Part shown: piece by piece, positions 1-11,300 of the stretch
Position numbering within the stretch: the first letter of the stretch is position 1
How the letters are laid out: each line of letters opens with the position of its first letter
From: Pectinophora gossypiella
Lineage: Eukaryota; Arthropoda; Insecta; Lepidoptera; Gelechiidae
Reading direction: 5' to 3'
DNA: 64,000 nt
Assembly (NCBI RefSeq): GCF_024362695.1
Contig: NC_065414.1
Location: 2,063,501-2,127,500 of the forward strand
Made by a program: the position numbers and the translations under genes
The notes under the pieces: model-generated
Told to the model about the DNA's origin: nothing
The model's database searches: none
The model's input: the letters and a program-made list of their open reading frames with translations, nothing else

Positions 1-105
1 TAAGAGGAATCTTGGACCCAACAGTATGGATTAGTGTGTCTTTTGCGAGGTTTAATGCGGCAAAAGGCGCCGTGTTGCTATTGGCTTGATAAGTCACAAG
101 AGTTC
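1..105 (-). CDS. Weak candidate exon running off the left edge
   Basis: On the minus strand a good acceptor (ACGTTTTGCTGCAG) at 106-107 opens 34 codons without a stop, including TYQANSNTAPFAALNLAK, to the edge of the window. The phase (1) fits the candidate exons at 6393 or 5543. It is not recognised. It may instead be part of a retroelement, as a GAT-type microsatellite lies close by. Confidence 0.3.
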
Positions 106-165
106 CTGCAGCAAAACGTGACAGCTACACAGCCACTGTTCTCATCTGTCAAGATGTAGTGGCCA

Positions 166-183
166 ATGATGATGATGATGATG
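166..183 (+). repeat. (ATG)6 microsatellite
   Basis: Six perfect ATG units. In this window such trinucleotide runs also mark the 3' tails of the SINE family headed by GAGCTCGGTGGCGCAG. Confidence 0.8.
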
Positions 184-326
184 CGAGGTTTAGTTAAAAA
201 AAGTCACATGCGAATATTCAGAATGTAATTCTGCAAAAATGCGCTTACAAGGTTCTCACTCTAAGTCCACTAAGTAGTTTACAAACTCTATGTCCTATGA
301 CTTGTTTTATCCGAAGTTCATACACA

Positions 327-446
327 TACGGTCACGAGCATTAATATGTATACACTTTGGTACCATGTCACATTAACGTTTTTGACAAATTGAACTGTAA
401 GTCTCACTAAATGTCAAATATGTTAGTGCGACAGAGTCCTAAAGTC
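327..446 (+). repeat. Dispersed repeat A, copy 1
   Basis: Carries the block GTATACACTTTGGTACCATG followed by CACATTAAC, AACTGTAAGTCTCAC and GTTAGTGCGACAGAGTCC. The same blocks recur in order near 13524, 25509 and 29040. No coding capacity. Confidence 0.8.
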
Positions 447-507
447 CTAAAACTGTACATACATAAGCTGACGACTACATCCCAGTTGGGGTATTCAATG
501 GTACATA

Positions 508-655
508 AATTCACAATTATTTATTGCATTCCATGTAGTACTATGGGGCATATATGGGACATAGGCATAGGAACTAAAACATGGACCCTGTGGGGCACAG
601 CAACGTTGAACGGAAGAGAGGAAGTGTGTATTAAAATTAAACTTATCATTTAAAA
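508..655 (-). repeat. Retroposon 3' end, repeat C copy 1
   Basis: Nearly identical to 34712-34840 (CATTCCATGTAGTAC ... AACATGGACCCTGT ... GAGGAAGTGTGTATTAAA). Read on the minus strand it ends in GCAATAAATAAT, a polyadenylation-like tail, so this is probably the 3' end of a non-LTR element. Confidence 0.6.
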
Positions 656-1064
656 ATTCGTCTACAGTATAAATAGCTCTTTTTAATTAGCATTGTTTTT
701 TTTGTTTTTTAACTCTTTCTGTTAGACCAACGTGATAGGTGGCGAGCCGTATCGCCGTATCCGAAGGTCAATTTATCTTATATGCCTACTTATTTCGCAG
801 ACGTGTTTTACAGGTTTACGTGTGTTGTGTTGTTGTGTTTATATACAACAGCCTTGACCACACACTACAGGGAATTCCTCGAGAGAATATGACTCACGTA
901 AATGTGCTTTAATGTGAATGGACAGACTAATTAATTTACGTGTGTAAAATAAGAAAAAGTTGAAAAAATTTGAAGATCACTGGAATCGTGTGTACTTATA
1001 AGATTAAGATATTATGTTTTGAATTGTAATATTTTTTAGTACAAAGCCAATGAATAACATAAAT

Positions 1065-1175
1065 TATAAATAGTCTGTAAACGTCCCACTGCTGGGCACA
1101 GACATAATCTCACGACTATATCCCAATTGGGGTTGTCAGAGCTTTCTATTAGACGAACGTGATAGGTGGTCAGCC
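1065..1175. repeat. Fused fragments of a SINE tail and repeat B
   Basis: AACGTCCCACTGCTGGGCAC is the reverse of the SINE tail seen complete at 11316-11655. It runs straight into the repeat B block ACGACTATATCCCAATTGGG, so two element types are joined here. Confidence 0.55.
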
Positions 1176-1910
1176 TATATATTGCGTATACGAGTATTGT
1201 AATATAAAAAAGGCTTATCATAGCCTGGCTACTGCGTCTGGGCTCTGGGAATCAACCGGAGGGGGTAAGCAAAGGCCAGAAGAGCGCATGATGAACTATG
1301 TATATTCTATAGAGGACTGTCAATCGCCATTGTCATTGTCACTGAATTGTGAAGATCTGAGATATTCTGCTAGATATCTCCTAGTTAATTGTGTAAAGTT
1401 ACAAAGTGTTTTTCGCTACTAACCCCATTGATCTTATGTTATCCTACTAACCAATTTTTAATTTGATTTGTTTTTCAGATTTCTTAACAACGTAAACTAT
1501 TACAAATCTTACAATACAATCTACACCGTAGACTTAATACGATTATTAGAAACATTAACATTATGTAAATTTTACGTACAATACTTACGTACACATACAA
1601 TAGCGGTATTTACATTTGGCACGTTTGCGCATATCGTCGTAATTAGCGACAGTGACGTTGTAATTCGTAATTGTTAGCGTAGAAAAATAATTGATTAGAG
1701 TGGCAATGGCCTGTAAGAACAAGCAGCGTGACCGATGAATCACCGGAGAGATACATTTAGTACGAACAATGTGTTCCACCGCGAAGAATCCGATAATTTG
1801 GCTGTTCTCAGGAAATACCTAGCTAAATGATTTTAGTTTTTATAGCATGTTTTTATACCCGTGCTTAGGTAAACTTACAAAGAGAAAATTTAAATCGAAA
1901 AAAAAAATCT

Positions 1911-1992
1911 GTCTCGGACGGGCGGGTCTGGACCCCGCAGCTCTAGTCAAGCCGGGACGAGCGTGTTAACTATTATACCACTGGGTCCTCCT
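1911..1992 (-). repeat. tRNA-like SINE head, minus strand
   Basis: On the minus strand a box A-like TGGTATAATAGTTAACACG and a box B-like GGTCCAGACCC are spaced as in a tRNA. No full cloverleaf is evident, so this is a tRNA-derived repeat rather than a gene. Confidence 0.4.
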
Positions 1993-4136
1993 CCTGCCCA
2001 TGCGACTAAACAGAATATGCGAAAAAATAATACCTTGCCAACTTCTTTTGTTTTCCCGTTCAGGGCAAAGAACCGTGGTAACTCGAGAGTTGCGAGTGTT
2101 TCGGATGTAGGGATTCACACTTGCTACGAACCTGACACTTCCTATTCCATCGTTACACGTTCATCGGCAGCCCACAGTGAGAGTCAACTGGGCTACCAGG
2201 GCTTCTGGCAATTAAATCTGGTATTTCTTTAAAATACTAATCATAATTTTCCTTTAGCCGAAACAGTTACACACTATTTATTTGAGCGCTTGTGTAAACG
2301 ACTATTCTTAGTTTATTTTAGGTTTTTCTCTGGAACTGGCGGGGAAGTACTTTAAGCTTAAGAAAAGGAGGAAAACTTCCAAGAAACAATCTTGCTTCAA
2401 TAACCACACTAATGTGGGCTGATTGATGTGTTTGGAACATCTGGGGAACAAACAACTTAAAGGAAAATTGGAATAATCCATTATTGTATTGTATTCCAAT
2501 TACGTTACGGCGTACAAATTTCGAAAAACTAGTTCAATAACTTAACCTAGATATATCGATGCATGAACATTGGTCAATTCTAATATCACGAATAAATATT
2601 TGTAAATATATAAAAAGAGTAATTTAAAACAAAAATTCAAAGAAGTAAGCTTCGAACACTCAGAAGTTTAATGTTTACATATAATCTACTACCAACTAGC
2701 TGCTGGCTGGTTATGACTATTATAAAGCTTTTAGTTCCTATTAAGTATTAATATTCCATATTCAAATTTAAAATTTAATTGATCGTGTTTTGTTGAAAAA
2801 TCTTCTAAAGTGTTTCGAATTTTTTGATGAGAAGTATATTTATTTATGACGACTATACTAGAACATGATTAACGAGCAAGTGTTAAAACTTTACACTAAT
2901 TTGTAGGCAAGGTACCAGGACAGCATAGCATTGAAGATCAAACATAGAGTCACCAGGTATTTAAATATGACATCACCGTATACGATGGAGATATAAAAAT
3001 GCGGTTAAGTTCCGCAATCGCCCCACCCTTGTTAATGCTAAACGGTAATCCCATTTACTTTTTAAAGAATGCCCGACGATTGTTCTGATCGTGAGAACTG
3101 TAGTTGAATGTGTATAAATTATTCATTTTACATAAATAATTGATAAAGGCAATTTAACTGAACTTCTTCTCTGGGTTGGGAGGATATAAAAAACATAGAA
3201 CGCGTTCAGATGTTTGTCAACTATACTACGCATAGTAACATATTATAAATAAATGACGACTATAGTGATGAGAAATTTATCTTAATTAGCATGATGGCCA
3301 CACTGCCCTATTTTTCCCTAAACAAGTAGCTTGGAAAATGCTGCACCGACAAGAGCGTGGCTCTTAAATTAATGGTTGAGCATGATAGACTATGTACAGA
3401 ACTCGAAGTAAATTTTTCAGTTCTGCCCACCGTAATGTATCAGTAACATTAAAATAGCTTAAAAAGGAATTAAGAAAAATACCCCAAAGAAATGAGTCAA
3501 TATTATTTATGTAACGAGAAGGATTCAGGCGACACTGAGCGCTCACGTGAATCAACAGACGACGTTGTGTTTAGTCGCTAATTCCAATTTTAAAAGATAT
3601 TGTGTAGGTATATTTGATGACGTACATACATAAACTCACGCCTATTTCCCACCGGTGTAAGCAGAGACTATGGAATTCCATTTGCTTCGATCCTGACACA
3701 CTTCTCTTGCTTCCTCCACATTCAACAATAATAAACAAATTAGACCCTCGAGTGTAATTAATTATGTAATTCACAAATGAAATAAATTCAAGATAATATA
3801 TTTTTTACATAAGTTTTACGTCATTTTCCGTAAGCGATAGCTGAAGGAACGCGTCGACCTTCGCGTCTGACATTGCAGTGGAGCAGAAATTACTTTTTGT
3901 TACTTTTATCGGCGTGTATCAACAAAAACGCAATTGGGAGTGACCATGAGAGTTGCGTAACGAATCCAAAAACCATATCAACGTATTTGAGACTTTAGAA
4001 TACTCACTGAAGTTCAAAGTTTTATTTTTAAGCGCGGCACATATTGAATACGTCAGGTAATTTCGATTTAGTTACGAATCTGCCTAATTACAAGTCACAC
4101 AAATACATAATTGGACATAATATTATAATTAGGTCG

Positions 4137-4370
4137 TGTACTAGGTTCAAGATAAATTATGAAATTCTGATTACTAAATAAAGACAGATCTAAAAGTAAC
4201 GAAAAACATTTCCTTTTTTCTGTTTAACTTATTTTAATCAAGAAAATCGTAATAATAAGTCCGACATTTTATCACGTTTTTCTATGACGTCCCAGTGTGC
4301 TTTTTCATACAAATTCCATAGTAATATCGTGTTTTGACATTTAGTAAAAAGTAACTGATTTGACTAGTTG
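4137..4370 (-). repeat. Dispersed repeat E, copy in reverse orientation
   Basis: Matches 15668-15900 in reverse: TTCATACAAATTCCATAG, TTTTTCTATGACGTC and AGTAAAAAGTAACTGATTTG all have counterparts in reversed order. About 230 bases, noncoding. Confidence 0.65.
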
Positions 4371-4582
4371 GAGGAAGAAGAGAGGAACAACGGGCAGACC
4401 TGGAGGGAAATCAACAATTATAATGACAACCCAGTTTTTCGAATGATTGCAGGGAAAAAATCATGCATGAATGAATTGTGACGTCATTTAATAAGGATAA
4501 TTTTGCGTTGCCATTTCAATGGCTGTTACGACAGGATTATCCCTTACGTAAAATCCCGAACCATAACGAATAACGAGTAATA

Positions 4583-4712
4583 ACATAAGCTCACGACTGT
4601 ATCCCAATTAGGGTAGTCAGAAGTACATCCATCGCAACTTGAACTAAGCACCCACCTCACCGAGTTTTCTGTTAGACCAACGTGATAGGTGATGGGCCGT
4701 ATCGCCGAACGA
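4583..4712 (+). repeat. Dispersed repeat B, full copy
   Basis: Contains ATAAGCTCACGACTGTATCC, CATCCATCGCAACTTGAAC and TTCTGTTAGACCAACGTGAT. Other copies: 462-505 with 714-760, 5357-5490, 16783-16900 (reverse), 37088-37215, 51740-51810 (reverse), 53479-53577, 53628-53742 (reverse), 55784-55915 (reverse) and 60160-60270 (reverse). Confidence 0.75.
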
Positions 4713-4808
4713 ATAGAATACTTATAGGTATACCTATAATTGTTATAGGAGTTTTAAATCCACTTAAATACAGACAAATAATTTATGCCTCAGAGCAATG
4801 AAAGGTGT

Positions 4809-5105
4809 CAACATCATCAGCACCAGCCCATTAACGTCCCCACTGCTGGGGCACGGGCCTTCCCTATGGATGGATAGGGAGATCGGGCCTTAAACCACCA
4901 CGCGGACCCAGTGCGGATTGGTGGTTATTAACGACTGCTAATGCATCCGGGACCAACGGCTTAACGTGCCATCCGAAGCACGGAGGAGCTTGAGCTGAAA
5001 ACTTTTTTTTGTGGTCACCCATCCTATGAACGGCCTTTGCGAATGTTGCTTAACTTCAACAATCGCAGACCGAGCGCGTTTACTGCTGCGCCACAGAGCA
5101 CTTCG
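4809..5105 (-). mobile_element. tRNA-derived SINE family S3, full copy with 12-bp duplication
   Basis: A minus-strand copy: the tail (CATCATCAG...) is on the left, the tRNA-like head with box A (GGTGGCGCAGCGG-like) on the right. It is flanked by the direct repeat AATGAAAGGTGT at 4797-4808 and 5106-5117, a target-site duplication of the L1-type retrotransposition kind. Confidence 0.85.
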
Positions 5106-5356
5106 AATGAAAGGTGTAGGGACTCTTTATTTAAAATAATATAATGGCCATGTAAACACGTGAATTTGTAAACAATAGACAATTAAAAATATTATTTTTT
5201 CCAAAAACTTTTACTGCTGTCTGAAAAATAATGTATTGGAGTATTGTTGTAAAAGTTGATGGGAAATAATAGCTTATGAAAGTTTAATCTTTCATCTACC
5301 TTTCTAACGTGAGGATTAGAGGATTGGTATTGTTTTGACTATTTTTGTTAGAACAC

Positions 5357-5490
5357 AACATAAGCTCACAACTATATCCCGATTTGGGGTAGTCAGAGGT
5401 ACATTCGTCGCAAGATGAACTAAATACCCACACCTGAGCTTTCTGTTAGACCAACATGATTGATTGGTGATAAACCGAATAGCCATCTAT
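5357..5490 (+). repeat. Dispersed repeat B copy
   Basis: Has ATAAGCTCACAACTATATCC and CTGAGCTTTCTGTTAGACC in the same order as 4583-4712, with many differences. Confidence 0.65.
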
Positions 5491-5542
5491 AATGGTTGAG
5501 CCAACTGTGCAACTATATTTTTAAATAAAATAAATAACCAAC

Positions 5543-5596
5543 CTTTGAGCAGCTTGATAGTTCTCAAGACACCCATATCACCATCATAGCAAAGCA
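5543..5596 (-). CDS. Weak candidate third exon of the divergent gene
   Basis: A phase 1 to phase 1 segment reads LCYDGDMGVLRTIKLLK on the minus strand between an AG at 5598-5597 and a GTTGGT donor at 5542. The reading fits the previous exon, but the acceptor has no clear pyrimidine tract. It could be an exon, a repeat fragment or chance. Confidence 0.28.
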
Positions 5597-6392
5597 CTAA
5601 CTGGCATTACCGGCCTGTGGGACCCCACTTCCTATGTCTTCCATAATCAGAGTACCAGGCGCACATAAAAGGCAGGACAGTTAGCCGCGCGGCGTGCATA
5701 CGTAATGTGTATTATTGTGATTTACATCATAGTTGGCTGACACCAATACTAATACACATAATACATGTTGATTATGCTTGCTGGGTAACACATTGCCAGT
5801 TTTGTAATAAAAAATAAAGATACTATGTTTTGCTTTATCCTCGTAAGGCCCGGATTTCCAGACACAATAGTTAAACAATGGGATTTGGATTTTAAAAGGA
5901 CTTTGGGCCTTACGACCATATATTCAAATGTATTATTTAAAAACAGTAATAGTTACAAAGTTTGGTTTGCACTATTGCAGTTAACAAAATGGATTAACCC
6001 CAGGAGCAAGTTGTGTTTAGGACTAAACATTTATATTTCAAATAATATTAGGTTCAATGTGCTAGTTCACCAACCATGTCCATTTCCCTATATTTAATGG
6101 TTATGAAATTAAGCTTGCTGGAGTGAACCAGCTGTTTCAGGTATCACGCAAAATAGGCGTCAGACGACGAGTTGCGGAAAATGGCCAGTAAATACCAATG
6201 GTTATGGATTCCCTGAGAAAAGTAGTATCTAGAGTATTTATCAAAATACTAAAGCTATTGAACCAATTTTGAAACACTTACAAAGCATTTTTGCTTCACA
6301 CACCAGATTCTAATAAGACTGGTTTTGCCCTAAAGCCAAATTCTCATAACAAACATTTTTAAAACAGTAGACTTATGTTATAAATTACTCAC

Positions 6393-6447
6393 CATTTAGC
6401 AGTTTAGGTTTCACCTCTGGCACAGAACCGTTTTTATCTCCATTGTT
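6393..6447 (-). CDS. Candidate second exon of the divergent gene
   Basis: On the minus strand a TGTTTGTTTGCAG acceptor is followed by NNGDKNGSVPEVKPKLLN and a consensus GTGAGT donor. It enters in phase 0, matching the previous exon, and leaves in phase 1. Both splice sites are strong and the sequence is not one of the repeats I could identify. Function is unknown; composition is polar and probably unstructured. Confidence 0.5.
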
Positions 6448-7235
6448 CTGCAAACAAACACATTGCACTGATAAAAAGAAAAAAATATACTGTGTACTAC
6501 ATGCGATTATCTCCCCTCTCCCAGCTGATCAAATAAAAACAACTTTAAAAATGCATTCACTTTATCACCTTTTAATATTATACCTAGTTGATAATTTACC
6601 AAATTTAACGAATATAGATTATAAATATATAATAAACAAATAAATATATTATATAAATAAATAAATATATTAACTGAAAAATGAAAGGTGCAACTGCATC
6701 TACCTAATTAGAATATAAATCTTATTTAGGTAGATTTTATTTTAATTGTAAAAGTATATTTTGTAATTAAATCAATGATATCTAATTACTACATAAACGA
6801 CTAATATGGTTTTCATAGTATACATATAATAGTTTTAAAATAAGCATTACGTATGTGTGCAGTTATTGTAAGTTGTGAAATTGACAATCCTACCCCAAAA
6901 CAGTACCTGCTGGAGGTACAACATATGGAATAGTGACTATAAACAAAATGAGATGGATAGTGCTGTATGATATTGTTTATAATGTAAAAAGAGATGAAGG
7001 TAGCACACACAAGAGGAAGAAATGAGATGAATATAATAAGAAACAAGTATAGACTGAGATTCTTAGTAAAGCATTATTTCTAGTCAGTTGTATCATGCAG
7101 TATGACATGACCTGTCTATCTATGACAACATTCCTATCAGAATGTGTTTACTTTCTAACCTAGCTTCAAACAGTGTCGTCTATCACAGTGTCGCTTCCAG
7201 ACATTTTATCAATATAAAATAGGAGTGGAACTCAC

Positions 7236-7292
7236 CACGGCCGAAACGTTGATGTAACTCTTGAAGTTCTGGACCAACTTTTTTTCATTCAT
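7236..7292 (-). CDS. Candidate first coding exon of an unidentified divergent gene
   Basis: On the minus strand an ATG at 7292-7290 opens a 19-codon exon, MNEKKLVQNFKSYINVSAV, followed directly by a consensus GTGAGT donor at 7235. It ends in phase 0. It faces away from the ligase gene about 1 kb off. I do not recognise the protein. Support comes from the start codon, the strong donor and a matching downstream exon. The peptide is short, so chance cannot be excluded. Confidence 0.5.
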
Positions 7293-8159
7293 TGTAGTCA
7301 ATAGTACCTGTGTTGACCCACTTTACAACCTTTCCCAGGAAAGGTTTTCACTTTAACACGTCAGCAAACTTTTAAACTAAGTAGCACGGACAGTGGTAAT
7401 TAATTAAATTAGCGATAATCCACATTATTTGTGTGTATTCCACATAGATTTGATAACAATCGCCCTACCAAACACTGCGATGTTTGTACACTACTCAGTC
7501 CTCCATGCGGGAGTCTGCCGTTAATATATTAGTTTCTAACACTAAAGCAAACATACTTGATTACGCCGAAAATAGCACAACGCACAGTAATTCCCATAAA
7601 TAGGATAAATTACAATTTTAATTCGCAAGGCTCAAGTGCCAGCAACGACAGACGACAGATATCATATTTAGTGTTGCCAGTAAATAAATTGAAAGAACGC
7701 AAAATACCTATACAAAAAGAAAGATAATCTATTACGAAATAGATAGATTTGTGCGACAAATTAATTTCATACATGTTTCACTGAAATGATTAGTGGTCCT
7801 GACGATAATTACTGGTGAACTTACTTGTGTAAAACATAAAAGTGGTGCGGCGCAGAATGTAAACACGATTATTTTTTGATAGTGGCAATATTACCATTTC
7901 AACGCTTCATTATACACAAAGTTATCTTTAACTTTCACTTCGGTCTAAGTTTAATCACACAAAATTAAATACCTTAGATTGTTAAAAATGTATTGCAGCT
8001 TTCGATTATGTACTACTTTTTTCAGATTATTCCTATCCGATTTTAAAATACTGAAATATTGTACAGAATTTCATTGAGTTAATTTCAATCAATATTAACC
8101 ATATGTACACCACATGTAATGGAACGTAAGTGACTGATTTCCATGCGCCTCAACTTCAT
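7293..8159. promoter_or_regulatory. Shared intergenic region between divergent start codons
   Basis: AT-rich spacer between the ligase start at 8314 and a proposed minus-strand start at 7292. I saw no dispersed repeat of the kinds found elsewhere in the window, which suits a conserved bidirectional promoter. This is inferred from layout only. Confidence 0.3.
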
Positions 8160-8313
8160 TCATTTTGGAAAAAGTTATATTGTGCGTGTATGTCTCAAAA
8201 AAATGGCGAATGATAAATTTCTGTTCATTGTTTGATATAAAAGCACAATCCTTATAAATATTTTAGCAACTCTACTCATTTGTTTGTGTGATTGTGATAA
8301 AAACGTCCGTGGA
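8160..8313 (+). promoter_or_regulatory. Probable promoter and 5' UTR of the ligase gene
   Basis: The 150 bases before the ATG contain AAAATGGCGAATG near 8200 (similar to YY1/Pho sites), ATATAAAAG near 8236 (TATA-like) and CTCATTTG near 8275 (initiator-like). These are weak matches read by eye; the exact transcription start is unknown. Confidence 0.35.
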
Positions 8314-8397
8314 ATGGCTGACGCCTTGGTGGAGCGGAGGCCCCCCGCTCGCTTCTTTTGCCACAGGTGTAACATTGAATTTGAAGATGTTTTACAG
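8314..8397 (+). CDS. Ligase exon 1: start codon and first half of zinc ribbon
   Basis: 28 codons. It begins MADALVERRPPARFFCHRC and ends EFEDVLQ at a GTAAGA donor (phase 0). C16 and C19 are the first zinc pair. The N-terminus, with a short tail then 'FFCHRC', resembles the start of RNF126 proteins, which supports this ATG. No upstream in-frame ATG with better context was seen. Confidence 0.88.
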
Positions 8398-11300
8398 GTA
8401 AGAATCGATAATTCCAACTTATGCGCGTCGCCGCGAAGTGCATTTCATTAGACTTGCAGGAAGTGTTGGCACCGACTTCTTTCAAGGTCATTTCGCATCG
8501 ATTTTCTATCGATTCTTTTGGCAAGTTTCGATATAGGTAGGTAAGCAATATGTTTAGGTATGCACGTCCGTTTCTCTTATGTTACTTCAGGTACATGTGC
8601 ACCGGAGAACAGACTTGTAAGATATTTTATGCGACATTACATTCTTCATAATGTTGTGGGGGTACTGCACTTATTGACATATAATTACATCATTCCTGTC
8701 CATAACATTTCCTTTAGACACTTTATCATGGTGAAAAATAGCTAATTATACTGCATAATATGAAAATGTCACACCAGGCAACTATATTCTGACTATTTTG
8801 TTCAAAATAATACATGGATCAGGAAATGCATGACAAAAACAAAATATGAAATCTAGATAGTGATGTATTTATTATTTACTATATTGCCACATAACCTTAC
8901 TTCATAATATGATTGATTCCATATTGATACTTACAAAATAGTTGTTTAATATCTATGAAATAAATCACTCATCAAAATTTTCTTATTTGATTTTTATATG
9001 TATAAAAAAGTAACCTAATGAACTGATGAGTTATCAGGCTGATACAAGACAGTTTAAACTCTGTAGTACCTACCATACTAACTGTAGTGATGTATTTTGA
9101 ACTAAATGCATATGAAATGTGTATTTCCTCCCCTGACGGAATAGCAGTTAGTCATGCAACATTTGAAATATAGGCTTATATTTGTATTTTATTATTACCT
9201 AGTCTTTATTATGACTATATTAGGGCACCATTTGGGTTACTCATGTTAGGGCACTAACGGTACCTATGGTAACAATATTTTATTATGGATAAACCACTTT
9301 TTATACACTTATATGTATGTGTGTTAATGCAGTCTGTACTAAATTAGTCTTATTTTTATTCTCCTTTTATTATTTAAATGATTTTTCATTTAGTGTAGAT
9401 ACCCCCTCCGGTTGATTAAGGGGAGGCCTGTGACCAGCAGTGGGAGGTGTATAGGCTGTTTATGTTATGTTTATGTAGATATTCTTATTGGGTTTACGTT
9501 ATCAGTTGATGTTTTACCCAGCTAAAGGACCCTTTATTATTAGAATCTTATTGGGAAGTTCCATTCCATAGTCTGTCTCATAAGATTCCCTTTAACCTTG
9601 TAAGGTCTATATTCCTCGATACAATAGTAAATCATCTTAAACAGTTATGTTTTTTTTACTTAGCTTTGTAAATGCAATTATCAGGATTTAATTTCAAAGC
9701 CTTTATCCACTAAAAGAGATTACACATATTAAACTTAATTATTAAACAATAATAACTATTGGACATTACACCGAGCTTTCTGTTAGACTGAAATTTGTTT
9801 TGAGGATCCTTGCTTGGTAGTGTATTATTATTTATTTATTATTAAGGTCAGTATATATTTTGACCTGTATAATTCCAACTAATTACGCTGAGTGTGACCT
9901 TTTTTCATGTAGGACACTGTTCACACATTCATGTTAAGTGTATTTTTTTCTTACATGGTTATGTTTTAAGTCTATACAGTGGTGTCCGTCTTCGACTTAT
10001 TAATAAATCTTTACTTTCTTCTTCTTTTCTAAAATTTAAACCTACTTTAATAGTTCACTTATTGCCAATATCTGTTCAATAGGAATGCACAACAATGATA
10101 GTACATAATTCAATAATGAGTACTTTATAGTTACAACAGCTCGCCTTGAAATAAACTGACAGACTGATAATTGGAGAGGAAGTAGGTATTAGCTTTGAAA
10201 AAACATTGAAAGTGCAGGAAACACTAGTTGCAAAATGTATAGTTATAGTTTATATGAAACTTCTTAATGTACCAGTAATGCCTTGTGGGGTAGAGTCGAA
10301 GATAACAATTTGCTGTCAATATATCTATTTCTATGGCATCCTAAGAAAATAAATGTTACGTTCTTTAAAATAGCAGCATCACGCCTGTATCTCCAAAGGG
10401 GTGGGCTGAGTAGTATATGCACCTGCTCCTCTTCAGCTATGTTTAGTCGTATATAATAGGTGATTGGGAATATGCAATACATTCTATATCTCTTTGAAAT
10501 AAAAATATGATGAACTTAAGTAAGTTTCTGGCGCTTGCCAGGTGTGCTCATGCATTACTCTGCTGTCCCGTGGCTGCAGCGCTGCAGTAGCACGGTTAAA
10601 AAAGCACCCTCAGACAGTACTTGTCCCCTTAGTCAACCATTACTACACGCTTGCTTGTCAAAAATAGCATGGAATATTTAAAGTTCCTTTTAAAAAATAA
10701 AAAATATATATGTCACGTTACGTTGTGCGTGTGTGTGCGGCAGAATGCGGCTGAACGTGGAGGCGCTATATTGTAGAACGTGTTTCTGTTGCAATGACAA
10801 TCCGGCTAATTGTTGAGCCGCCGCTAACAAAACGACGTTACTTTTGAAAACGGCTAGTCATAATGTAATACCGCGGATTTTAATTATAATCCGGCTGCGA
10901 CGTAGATACTCTTTAAGTATTTTTTCCAAGCCCATCGAGGTAGATAGGGCTTTTTGAATGACCCTTATCAGCGGCCCTTATTTCTCTTGATGTTTGAAAT
11001 TCTTTCTGTTCGGTTGAGTGGTCTGCACAGGCGCAGTATTCGGAATATAGGCTCTATATGTGCAGTACACGGCTTGCAAGTTGGATTACGTCGAGAATGC
11101 TATTTCCTATTACCTTAGAAATGCAAAATAAAAAACAATTGCCACATGATTAATTATCGAGTTGTAGCCTAGCAGTCGCCGCGGTCTCCCCCTTACTTCT
11201 TAACGGCTTACGGCCACTTAGGAGCTCAAATAGATGTCACAGAGGACAAACCCGTAACTCAACTTACGTCGTAATATTACGACAATTAGACTTTCTATAT

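Larger units (their letters stand above)
109..5540. other. Repeat-rich stretch without convincing exons
   Basis: Apart from the repeats listed separately, this AT-rich stretch holds no reading frame I can support. A fragment at 3640-3725 (TATTTCCCACCGGTGTAAG...) looks like a common lepidopteran dispersed repeat. It would be a large intron if the exon at the left edge belongs to the divergent gene. Confidence 0.5.

Noticed and set aside
2308..2499. Short minus-strand frame
   Set aside because: No splice signals, no motif; random expectation in AT-rich sequence.
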